Shown piece after piece: positions 56,304-64,000 of a DNA stretch of 64,000 nucleotides (position 1 is the first letter of the stretch; each line of letters begins with the position of its first letter). Source of the DNA: Paracoccus beibuensis (lineage in GTDB: Bacteria > Pseudomonadota > Alphaproteobacteria > Rhodobacterales > Rhodobacteraceae); assembly GCF_026162625.1 (NCBI RefSeq), contig NZ_JAOTBD010000008.1, forward strand, positions 81,753-145,752. The letters are read 5' to 3'. The notes under the pieces are model-generated. The model was not told the DNA's origin. It made no database searches and worked only from the letters and a program-made list of their open reading frames with translations. The position numbers and the translations under genes are program-made.

Positions 56304-57839
56304 GTGATCGCCACCGACCGCGTGATCATCGTCGGCGCGGGGCTGGCGGCGCTTTACGCGGCGCTGGCGATGGCGCCGCGCCCGGTGCTGATGATCTCTC
56401 CCGATCCCCTGGGCCAGGGGGCAAGCTCGGCCTGGGCGCAGGGTGGCGTGGCGGCGGCCATGGGCAAGGGCGACAGTCCCGCCCGGCATGCCGCCGACAC
56501 GCTGCGCGCGGGCGCAGGCACTGTCGACCCGGCGGTGGCCGATCTGGTGACGACCGAGGCACGGGCGCATATCCTGAACCTGACCGCGCTGGGGACCCCC
56601 TTCGACCGCGACGACAAGGGCGGATACATTCTGTCGCGGGAAGCGGCGCACAGCCTGGCCCGGGTCGTCCGCGTCAAGGGCGACCAGGCGGGCGCAGAAA
56701 TCATGCGCGCGCTGGTCGCCGCCGTTCGCGCCGCGCCCTCGGTCCAGGTGGCGGAAGGGTGGGTCGCGACGGGGCTGCTGATGCAGGGCGGCCGGGTGAC
56801 GGGGGTGACGGCCGCACGGGCGTCAGGTTCAGCCCCCGTGGCCATCGCCGCGCCAGCGGTGCTGATCGCCGGCGGCGGGTCCGGGGGCCTGTTCGCGTTA
56901 ACGACCAATCCGCCGCGCATCCGGGGCGAGGCCGTCGGCATGGCCGCGCGCGCCGGCGCCGCCATCGCGGATGCCGAGTTCGTCCAGTTCCATCCCACCG
57001 CCATCGACGCCGGGCTGGACCCGGCCCCGCTGGCGACCGAGGCGCTGCGGGGCGAGGGCGCGTGGCTGGTGAGCGTCGGGGGTGGGCGCTTCATGGTGCC
57101 GCTGCATCCCGACGCCGAACTTGCGCCACGCGATATCGTGGCCCGCGGCGTCCATGCCGAATGGCGCGCCGGCCGCCGTCCGGCGCTGGACTGCCGCCAA
57201 GTGGGGTCCGGCATCGCCACGCAGTTCCCGGCCGTGGCCGCAGCCTGCGCCCGCGCCGGCATCGACCCGACCAGCCAGCCAATTCCGGTCGCCGCCGCTG
57301 CGCATTACCACATGGGCGGCATCGACACCGACCTCGACGGGCGCAGCAGCCTGCCGGGCCTCTGGGCCTGCGGCGAGGCGGCCTCGACCGGGCTGCACGG
57401 CGCGAACCGCCTGGCCTCGAATGGGCTGCTCGAGGCGCTGGTCTTTGCCCGCCGTGCCGCGCTGTCGATCGGCATCGCCGAGGTCGCCGCGCCGCCGGTC
57501 GTCCTGCCCGATCCCGCGCCCGCCCCCCTGCCGGACCCGGCCTTGGTGACCGAGCTGCGCAAGGCCATGACGGCCGGCGCCGGCGTCCTGCGCGACGCCG
57601 AGGGGCTGAAGGCGACGCTCGACCAGATTTCGCGCATCCGCGCCGCGCAACCCGACAGCCAGCAGCTGGCCAACATGACCGCAACGGCGACCCTGATCTG
57701 CGCCGCTGCCCTGGCGCGGCGCGAAAGCCGCGGCGCGCATTGCCGAACCGATTTTCCTGATACCCTGCCGCAGGCGCAGCGCAGCCGCATGACGCTGGCC
57801 CAGGCCCTGCAACAGACCACCCAGACGGAGCCGACATGA
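56304..57839 (+). CDS. nadB: L-aspartate oxidase
   Basis: 511-residue FAD enzyme oxidising L-aspartate to iminoaspartate for NadA. Dinucleotide motif VIIVGAGLAALYAALAM, FAD loop GQGASSAWAQGGVAAAMG, and C-terminal GLHGANRLASNGLLEALVF are present. The start is GTG at 56304, one base after the nadA stop. Its stop overlaps the nadC start (ATGA). Confidence 0.94.
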   Translation: MIATDRVIIVGAGLAALYAALAMAPRPVLMISPDPLGQGASSAWAQGGVAAAMGKGDSPARHAADTLRAGAGTVDPAVADLVTTEARAHILNLTALGTPFDRDDKGGYILSREAAHSLARVVRVKGDQAGAEIMRALVAAVRAAPSVQVAEGWVATGLLMQGGRVTGVTAARASGSAPVAIAAPAVLIAGGGSGGLFALTTNPPRIRGEAVGMAARAGAAIADAEFVQFHPTAIDAGLDPAPLATEALRGEGAWLVSVGGGRFMVPLHPDAELAPRDIVARGVHAEWRAGRRPALDCRQVGSGIATQFPAVAAACARAGIDPTSQPIPVAAAAHYHMGGIDTDLDGRSSLPGLWACGEAASTGLHGANRLASNGLLEALVFARRAALSIGIAEVAAPPVVLPDPAPAPLPDPALVTELRKAMTAGAGVLRDAEGLKATLDQISRIRAAQPDSQQLANMTATATLICAAALARRESRGAHCRTDFPDTLPQAQRSRMTLAQALQQTTQTEPT

Positions 57840-58681
57840 TCCCGCCCCTGCCCGACCTGATCCTGGAACCTCTGGTCCGCGCCGCGCTGTTCGAGGATCT
57901 GGGCACCAATGGCGACATCACCACCCGCACCGTCATTCCCGCCGGAACCCGAACCGAGACCGTCGTCCGCGCCAGGGAAGCAGGCGTCGCGTCGGGTATG
58001 CAGCTGGCGGCGCTGGCCTTCCGGCTGATCGACCCCGGGTTACGGCTGCAGGTGCATGTGCCGGACGGCAGCAGCTTTGCCGCAGGCGACGTCCTTGCCG
58101 GCATCAAGGGCGACGCTGCGGCGATCCTCTCGGCCGAGCGTGTGGCCCTGAACTTCGCGGGCCGCCTGTCGGGTGTCGCCACCATGACCGCGGCCTTCGT
58201 GGCCGAGACGCAGGGGACGCGGGCGCGCATCACCTGCACGCGCAAGACGACGCCCGGGCTGCGGCTGGTCGAAAAGCAGGCGGTCCTGCATGGCGGCGGC
58301 TTCAACCACCGCGTCTCGCTGTCGGACGCGATCCTGATCAAGGACAACCACATCGCCGCAGCCGGCGGCATCCGCCCCGTGCTGCAGGCCGTCAAGGCGC
58401 AGGCGTCGCACATGATCCGGGTCGAAATCGAGGTCGACCGGCTGGACCAACTGGCCGAGGTTCTCGATGAGGGCGGCGCCGATGTCGTGCTGCTGGACAA
58501 CATGGACACGCCGACGCTGGAGCGCGCCGTCGCCATGGCCTCTGGCCGCGTCGTTCTCGAAGCCTCGGGCAACATGCGCCTGCCCCGCATCGCCGAGGTT
58601 GCGGCCACCGGCGTGGACTATATTTCGGTCGGTGCGCTGACCCATTCGGTCCGGGTCCTGGACCTGGGGCTGGATGCCTGA
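57836..58681 (+). CDS. nadC: Nicotinate-nucleotide pyrophosphorylase (carboxylating)
   Basis: 281-residue phosphoribosyltransferase turning quinolinate and PRPP into nicotinate mononucleotide. Motifs TCTRKTTPGLRLVEKQAV, HGGGFNHRVSL, IKDNH, VEIEVD and SVGALTHSV are all typical. Translationally coupled to nadB, completing nadABC. A weak ATGCC-TGAA-GGCAT hairpin covers its stop codon. Confidence 0.96.
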   Translation: MIPPLPDLILEPLVRAALFEDLGTNGDITTRTVIPAGTRTETVVRAREAGVASGMQLAALAFRLIDPGLRLQVHVPDGSSFAAGDVLAGIKGDAAAILSAERVALNFAGRLSGVATMTAAFVAETQGTRARITCTRKTTPGLRLVEKQAVLHGGGFNHRVSLSDAILIKDNHIAAAGGIRPVLQAVKAQASHMIRVEIEVDRLDQLAEVLDEGGADVVLLDNMDTPTLERAVAMASGRVVLEASGNMRLPRIAEVAATGVDYISVGALTHSVRVLDLGLDA

Positions 58682-59918
58682 AGGCATGGCGTGGCAGTGC
58701 AGCCCGTTGGTCAACTCGTCTGAGCCACGCTGCATGCCTCGCCACCGGACATAAATGGATGCCTTTATACCAAATTTCGATGCTTTGGGCGAAGGATCGA
58801 ATGCGTCCAGGCGTCGGGTCTCGTTAGGCGCGGCTTCGCATGCCGTCGGCGGGTGAGACACGGCTCAGGTCTGTTTCGCTCGGACGAGCCTTGGCTCCTG
58901 CTCCGACTCTGGTTTTTCCAATTCCGATCATGTCGATCAGTCGTCACCGGCCTACCTACGCACCAGCCGCAGGCCGTTGTGTCGGTGGACCCCTTTGTTC
59001 GCCGCGTTCTTCTTCAGGCGCGGACATCGCCCAGATCATGCGCGCCCTCCTTCCGACCGAAGCGAAGGACACCAGCGTCCTGAGCCTCGCTGCCTTCCAT
59101 CGACGCTTCTCCAGCGGACGACTGCTGAGACAAGTCGGCGGCGAATATCCCGCTGTTTCCTCTTCGACGTCCGGCCGAGCGCTTGCCGTCCCTTTTCCGA
59201 ATGCTGTCGTGACATGCATGTCTTGATGGCAATCGCACAAGTCGGACCAACGGCCGGCTCCGCCGAAGACTCCGGACGACACCAGTGCCCTTTGCCTTAA
59301 CGCAACTTTGGCGCGCACTCCGTGACCCGCACGACCTGGGGCCAGGCAGACCTGGCTCGAACCAACTCTGGCAGAAAAGGCTCCCCGCTGTGCCCAGGAG
59401 AGGCAAACTGCAATGTTGCGCACCCCCGTCTGAGGCTGTGAGGCCAGGAATTGCCCAGCAGGACGTTCACCACTTGCGTTCGTTGGCTGACCGGAAAGTT
59501 AGGGGCGCGAAGCAGCAGGGCTTGAACGCGACCAGACAGCCGCTCGATGCAGTGCGCAAGACGTGAGCGTGGGAGCTTTTCGTGGAACAGCACGCATCAT
59601 CGGCGGCTGCGCCATGACCGGGACGCGTGCTCTGCCAAGACGACGCCGACAATGTCACCTCGTTCCTGGATCTCTCCTCGCCACCCGGTGGCCCCACAGC
59701 ACCGTCTTGGCACATCCCGCTGCCGTTGGACGGAGGCATCCACGCCATCGTTGGGGCGGATCATGTCGAATAAGCTGGTTGGTAAAGCGCACGATCCGGC
59801 ATGGCGACATCTCTGCTGACGTGCCAGTGTCGGGCATGATATCTCTGGCCCAGCTTCCGGCCCGAACTCCGGCGCTGGTCCATGACCGCAACAACATCGT
59901 CAAGATCTAGGTGACCCC
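58682..59918. other. Gene-free interval, about 1.2 kb
   Basis: No frame on either strand has both a credible start and recognisable domain. Translations are Arg/Ser/Pro-rich and broken by stops; the base composition is less GC-rich than the neighbours (for example around 58740-58800 and 59560-59660). It may be remnants of a degraded element or a lost gene between nadC and the uxaA operon. The uxaA promoter should lie in its last part. Confidence 0.5.
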
Positions 59919-61448
59919 GTGACCGACCAGCCGACCTCCATGGCGCCGACCGCCCTTCGTCTGCACGATCACGACAACATTATCGTGGCGCTGAGGCCGG
60001 TGACGCCGGGCATGACCCTGACGGGCGACGTCACGGCGGCCGAGGCAGTGCCGGCAGGCCACAAGATCGCCGTGCGCGCCGTTGCCCGGGGCGAGCCGGT
60101 GCTGAAATACGGCCAGATCATCGGCACCGCGACGCAGGCCATCGCGCCGGGCGAGCATGTGCACGTCCAGAACCTGGGGATGGGCGCGCACCGGCAGGAT
60201 TATGGCTTCGGAGCAGCGGCCACCCCCCTGCCCCGCCCCGAGGCCGCGGCCACTTTCCGCGGGTTTCACCGCCCGTCCGGGCGCGTTGGCACGCGGAATT
60301 ATCTGGGAATCCTGACCTCGGTGAATTGCGCGGGGTCCGTCGCCCGCTTCATCGCCGAAGAGGTCGAGCGTCAGGGCTGGCTGCGCGACTTTCCGAACGT
60401 GGACGGCATCGTGCCGATCGTCCACGGCACCGGCTGCGGCATGTCCGGCAAGGGCGAAGGCTACGAGACGCTGTTCCGCACCATCGCGGGCTATGGCCAG
60501 AACCCGAACTTCGGCGCGATCCTGATGGTCGGGTTGGGCTGCGAGGTGATGCAGATCCCCGACCTGATCGACCGCCAGGCGTTGAAGGACAGCGCGCGGT
60601 TCCGCTACATGACGATCCAGCAGACGGGCGGGACGCGGGCGACGGTCGACAAGGGCGTGGCGATCCTGCGCGACCTTGCGGCCGAAGCCAATCGCGCCGC
60701 CCGCGCCCCGGCCCCTGCGGGCAAGCTGGTCATGGGGATGCAGTGCGGCGGCTCGGACGGCTATTCAGGGATCACGGCCAACCCGGCGCTGGGGGTGGCG
60801 TCCGACCTCTTGGTGGCACAGGGCGGCATCTCGATCCTGTCGGAAACCTCCGAGATCTATGGTGCCGAACACCTTCTGACCCGCCGCACCGACGAAACCA
60901 CCGGTCGCAAGCTGATCGACCTTCTGGACTGGTGGGAGGATTATACCGCCCGCAACTTCGGCGAGATGGACAACAACCCCTCGCCCGGCAACAAACGCGG
61001 CGGGTTGACCACGATCCTGGAAAAGAGCCTGGGCGCGGTGGCCAAGGGCGGTTCGGCGCCGCTGTCGGCGGTCTATCGCTACGCAGAACCGATCGACCGG
61101 CCGGGCTTCGTCTTCATGGACAGCCCCGGATACGACCCATGTTCCGTCACCGGGCAGGTTGCGTCGGGGGCGAACCTGATCGCGTTCACCACGGGGCGGG
61201 GCAGCGTCTCGGGCTATCGGCCGGTGCCTTGCATCAAGATCGCCTCGAACCCCGACCTCTGGCAGCGGATGGAGCCTGACATGGACGTCAACTGCGGCGA
61301 CATCCTGTCGGGCGTCACGCTGCAGGAGAAGGGGCGCCAGATCTTCGACCTGATGCTGCGCGTCGCCTCGGGCGAGGAAACGAAAAGCGAGGCGCAGGGC
61401 TTTGGCGCGGTCGAATTCGTGCCCTGGCAGATCGGCGCGGTGATGTAG
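59919..61448 (+). CDS. UxaA-family sugar-acid dehydratase (altronate/galactarate dehydratase-like)
   Basis: 509-residue protein with an N-terminal SAF domain (about 15-95, with ALRPVTPGMTLTGDV) and a large UxaA catalytic domain beginning GFHRPSGRVGTRNYLGILTS. Conserved stretches include HGTGCGMSGKGEG, MGMQCGGSDGYSGITANPA and MDSPGYDPCSVTGQVASGAN; cysteines there may bind iron. The family dehydrates altronate, galactarate or related aldonates to 2-keto-3-deoxy acids. The start is GTG at 59919 with AGGTG upstream. First gene of an operon with an SDR and an FAH hydrolase; the substrate is not proven. Confidence 0.85.
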   Translation: MTDQPTSMAPTALRLHDHDNIIVALRPVTPGMTLTGDVTAAEAVPAGHKIAVRAVARGEPVLKYGQIIGTATQAIAPGEHVHVQNLGMGAHRQDYGFGAAATPLPRPEAAATFRGFHRPSGRVGTRNYLGILTSVNCAGSVARFIAEEVERQGWLRDFPNVDGIVPIVHGTGCGMSGKGEGYETLFRTIAGYGQNPNFGAILMVGLGCEVMQIPDLIDRQALKDSARFRYMTIQQTGGTRATVDKGVAILRDLAAEANRAARAPAPAGKLVMGMQCGGSDGYSGITANPALGVASDLLVAQGGISILSETSEIYGAEHLLTRRTDETTGRKLIDLLDWWEDYTARNFGEMDNNPSPGNKRGGLTTILEKSLGAVAKGGSAPLSAVYRYAEPIDRPGFVFMDSPGYDPCSVTGQVASGANLIAFTTGRGSVSGYRPVPCIKIASNPDLWQRMEPDMDVNCGDILSGVTLQEKGRQIFDLMLRVASGEETKSEAQGFGAVEFVPWQIGAVM

Positions 61449-61458
61449 GGAGAGAGGC

Positions 61459-62187
61459 GTGGGTGGACCCAAGCTGACGGGGCAGCGCGTCCTGATCACC
61501 GCGGCGGCGCAAGGCATCGGCCGGGCCAGCGCCCTTGCCTTCGCCCGCGCCGAGGCCGACGTCATCGCGACCGACATCAACGAAGTCGGGCTGGCGGGGC
61601 TGGAGGGATGCCGCACCGCCCGGCTGGACGTGCTGGACAGCGCCGCCGTGACCGCCTTTTGCACCGAACTGGGACCAGTCGACGTGCTCTTCAACTGCGC
61701 GGGCATCGTTCACGACGGCAGCATCCTCGAATGCAGCGACGACGCCCTGGACTTCGCCTTCGACCTGAACGTCAAGGCGATGGTCCGGATGATCCGCGCC
61801 GTGCTGCCCGCCATGCTGGATCGGGGCAGCGGCGCGATCATCAACATGTCCTCGGTCGCGTCGTCGGTGAAGGGCGTGCCGAACCGCTTCGCCTATTCGA
61901 CGACCAAGGCGGCGGTGCTGGGCCTGACCAAGTCCGTGTCCGCCGATGTCGTGGGCCGGGGCGTGCGCTGCAACGCGATCTGCCCCGGCACGGTGCAGTC
62001 GCCGTCGCTGGACCAGCGGCTGGCGGCGACCGGCAACTATGATGCCGCCCGCGCAGCGTTCGTCGCCCGCCAGCCGATGGGTCGCATCGCCGACGCCGAG
62101 GAAATCGCCGATCTGGCGGTTTACCTTGCCGGCGCAACCTATACCACTGGACAGGCCGTCTGCATCGATGGCGGATGGACCCTCTGA
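61459..62187 (+). CDS. Short-chain dehydrogenase, 2-keto-3-deoxy-sugar-acid dehydrogenase-like
   Basis: 242-residue SDR. The coenzyme motif is the variant ITAAAQGIGRASAL, followed by NMSSVAS and the catalytic pair in FAYSTTKAAVLGLTKS, and the C-terminal GGWTL. It resembles 2-keto-3-deoxy-L-fuconate dehydrogenases and related (R)-hydroxy acid dehydrogenases. The start is GTG at 61459, 10 bp after the uxaA-like gene, behind GGGAGA. In context it should oxidise the dehydratase product at C4. Confidence 0.82.
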   Translation: MGGPKLTGQRVLITAAAQGIGRASALAFARAEADVIATDINEVGLAGLEGCRTARLDVLDSAAVTAFCTELGPVDVLFNCAGIVHDGSILECSDDALDFAFDLNVKAMVRMIRAVLPAMLDRGSGAIINMSSVASSVKGVPNRFAYSTTKAAVLGLTKSVSADVVGRGVRCNAICPGTVQSPSLDQRLAATGNYDAARAAFVARQPMGRIADAEEIADLAVYLAGATYTTGQAVCIDGGWTL

Positions 62188-62202
62188 CGACAGGAAGCTG
62201 AC

Positions 62203-63048
62203 ATGAAACTTCTCCGCCACGGTGCCGCCGGCGCCGAAAAGCCCGGCCTGCTGCACAGCGACGGCACGATTCGCGATCTGTCCGGACAGGTGGGCGACCT
62301 GTCGGGCGCGACGCTGGACCCGGCCGAGCTGACGCGCCTGGCCGCGCTGGATGCCGATAGCCTGCCCGTGGTCGAAGGCGATCCGCGCCTTGGCCCGCCC
62401 ATCGCGGGGACGGGCAAGTTCATCTGCATTGGCCTGAACTATGCCGATCACGCCGCCGAAAGCGGCATGGACGTCCCGTCCGAGCCGGTGATCTTCATGA
62501 AGGCCACCAGCGCGATCTGCGGCCCGAACGACCCGATCCTGATCCCCCGCGGCTCGACCAAGACCGACTGGGAGGTCGAGCTGGCCGTCGTCATCGGCAA
62601 GCGCGCCAAGTACGTCTCGGAGGCCGATGCCATGGGCCATGTCGCCGGCTTCACGGTTGCGAACGACGTGTCGGAACGGTCCTTCCAGGCCGAGCGTGCC
62701 GGCCAGTGGACCAAGGGCAAGTCCTGCGACAACTTCGGCCAGATCGGCCCTTGGCTGGTGACCCCCGACGAGATTGCCGATCAACAGGACCTGCGCATGT
62801 GGCTGACCGTGAACGGCAAGACCATGCAGGACGGCTCGACCCGGACGATGGTCTATCAGGTGCCGTTCCTGATCCACTACCTCAGCCAGTTCATGACGCT
62901 GCACCCGGGCGACGTCATCTCGACCGGGACCCCGCCCGGCGTCGGCCTCGGCATGAAGCCGCCGCAGTACCTCAAGCCTGGCGACGTGGTCGAGTTGGGC
63001 ATCTACGGGCTGGGCCAGCAGCGGCAAGAGGTCGTGGCCGACGCGTAA
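62203..63048 (+). CDS. FAH-family hydrolase, 2,4-diketo-3-deoxy-sugar-acid hydrolase-like
   Basis: 281-residue fumarylacetoacetate-hydrolase-fold protein. Metal and substrate motifs GLNYADHAAESG, VIFMKATSAICGPND, DWEVELAVVIGK and the C-terminal TGTPPGVGLGMKPPQYL are typical. Members of this subgroup include 2,4-diketo-3-deoxy-L-fuconate hydrolase, which releases pyruvate and L-lactate. It lies 15 bp after the SDR gene, making the predicted third step of the pathway. Confidence 0.82.
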   Translation: MKLLRHGAAGAEKPGLLHSDGTIRDLSGQVGDLSGATLDPAELTRLAALDADSLPVVEGDPRLGPPIAGTGKFICIGLNYADHAAESGMDVPSEPVIFMKATSAICGPNDPILIPRGSTKTDWEVELAVVIGKRAKYVSEADAMGHVAGFTVANDVSERSFQAERAGQWTKGKSCDNFGQIGPWLVTPDEIADQQDLRMWLTVNGKTMQDGSTRTMVYQVPFLIHYLSQFMTLHPGDVISTGTPPGVGLGMKPPQYLKPGDVVELGIYGLGQQRQEVVADA

Positions 63049-64000
63049 GCAAGGCGAAGCGCATCATCGGCAGGGGGGTCTGGTCAAGAGGCGCGGCCGG
63101 TTCCTGACGGGTGCCAGCGCACGTGGCGTCCCATTGCGCCTTTTCCGCAACTTCGTGAAGACAGAGACCTATCGCTTGCAAAATCGCTGCCGTCGGTGGC
63201 GAGATCGAGCCTGAGAGCGCTGTCGATAGTGGTGGCGAGGCTGACCTCTGGGCCGAGTTCCTGTGCCGGGTGCGGGCGTTCCCCCTGAAGATGCAATCAA
63301 CTTCGGGCTCGTGCAGGCAGCGGAGCTTGCTTATGTTCATCGGTGTCTGTTCGATGGGGCCGCCTACCAGCAGTGCGCCTCCAGCGCGCTTCCCGTGCAG
63401 CGTAGCTTCGGGGTTGTCCTGCAAGTCGCGGCGGCTAACCCGGCGGGTCCTGCCGGGTTAGCCGCCGAACCGTGTTCAGCGGGCACGGACGGGGCCGCTC
63501 GCCCGGAGGGCCAGCTGCGGGACAAGGATGGCAAATCTTCGCGGCAGATTGATCCTGGCGTCTTCCGCGAAGCTGACCGGCAGCATGAGGGAGGTCGTGA
63601 AGCGGGCGTTCGGCAGGCGCGTGAGATGTCCCCCCTCGTCTGCCTGCGACCTCGCTCCCTTGTCCAGCCAGATCGGCAGCGCATCGTGGTGCATCAGAAG
63701 ATCATCGAGAGTTCCGGCTCGTGCCGGGGGTGCGGCCGGGTTCTGGTCTTCCTAGAACGGTCTGCAGGCCAACCTTCCGCACTCGATCTCACGCAGCCGG
63801 GGAAGGCCGGGCCGCCCCGCCGCAGGCATCTCATGATGCGAAAAGTGTCATGACGCCCGCAGACGTCATCCCTGACCCGGTTCAGGCTGAACAACGCTGT
63901 CCGTCGGCGCGATTGCCAGTTGCTGTCCTGCTCCCCGGCAGGATGGCGGCGTATATGGCGGCCAGAATGAAGGCCAACAAAGCCCTGAGGTGGGCGAGGA
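63049..64000. other. Gene-poor right end, about 0.95 kb
   Basis: No gene here can be supported with confidence. Overlapping open frames on both strands (for example plus 63263-63853) lack ribosome binding sites and family motifs. A perfect hairpin lies at 63430-63466. At the very edge, a minus-strand frame ending at a TGA at 63882 reads HLRALLAFILAAIYAAILPG and could be the tail of a membrane protein or transposase entering from the right. Confidence 0.45.
63430..63466. repeat. Perfect 15-bp inverted repeat hairpin
   Basis: GGCGGCTAACCCGGC and its exact complement flank a 7-base loop (GGGTCCT). It lies about 380 bp beyond the FAH gene and has no T tract. It is longer than any other hairpin seen in the window and is of unknown role; a remnant of an inserted element is one option. 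Confidence 0.85.

Noticed and set aside
63263..63853. 196-codon plus-strand open frame near the right edge
   Set aside because: No start context, no recognisable domain, and it contains the perfect hairpin; composition differs from neighbours.
63882..64000. Partial minus-strand gene entering from the right edge
   Set aside because: Only about 38 codons are visible, with one hydrophobic stretch; too little to support a call.

Overview
The window is high-GC chromosomal DNA from an alphaproteobacterium of the Rhodobacteraceae, most likely Paracoccus or a close relative. The main clues are the dusB-ntrB-ntrC-ntrY-ntrX-trkA gene order, a malyl-CoA/beta-methylmalyl-CoA lyase of the Rhodobacter type, an opgGHC periplasmic-glucan operon and a zur-znuBC/znuA zinc locus. 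Almost all of it is tightly packed housekeeping sequence, with many ATGA, GTGA or TGATG junctions between genes. There is no intact mobile element, prophage or CRISPR array.

Layout. 1-8.5 kb (minus): trkA (cut by the left edge), the two-component genes ntrX, ntrY, ntrC, ntrB, then dusB. 8.7-15 kb: L-serine dehydratase, a convergent orphan HWE histidine kinase, a COG3650-type lipoprotein and a yjbH-yjbF exopolysaccharide pair, followed by a gene-free gap. 15.6-19.7 kb: a tiny secreted protein with a strong terminator, the zinc-uptake locus around a clear Zur box, and hemP. 19.7-28 kb: rluB with a long basic repetitive tail, tadA, tRNA-Gly, pheT, a three-repeat secreted protein, two tandem TM2 proteins, a YrhK protein and pheS. 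28-34 kb (minus): Na+/alanine symporter, cytochrome P450, a small SnoaL-like protein, rplT-rpmI and pyruvate kinase. 34-39 kb: N-formylglutamate amidohydrolase, D-amino-acid aminotransferase, mcl1, and a TIGR02186/TauE pair. 39-44.7 kb: surE-pcm-nlpD, then a hypothetical protein, tolC and a second pcm-like gene. 44.8-58.7 kb: tRNA-Cys, waaA, a DUF1178 protein, lysC, ptsP, opgGHC and nadABC. 58.7-64 kb: a 1.2 kb gap, then a UxaA-SDR-FAH operon that looks like a non-phosphorylating deoxy-sugar-acid pathway, then a gene-poor right end.

How the genes work together. NtrBC and NtrYX sense nitrogen status and intracellular redox or nitrogen signals, and PtsP feeds the nitrogen PTS. Zur controls ZnuABC. 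NadABC makes NAD from aspartate. OpgGHC makes and modifies osmoregulated periplasmic glucans. WaaA adds Kdo to lipid A.

The observations most worth following are: both NtrC-family activators lack the sigma54-contact GAFTGA loop, and NtrC also lacks a normal Walker B; the NlpD-like protein has lost its LytM zinc ligands; the terminal UxaA-SDR-FAH operon has an unassigned substrate; ZnuC carries a histidine-rich tail; and an unusual palindrome lies in front of nadABC. I found no clearly unprecedented multi-gene system. Four stretches over 300 bp hold no gene that I can support.
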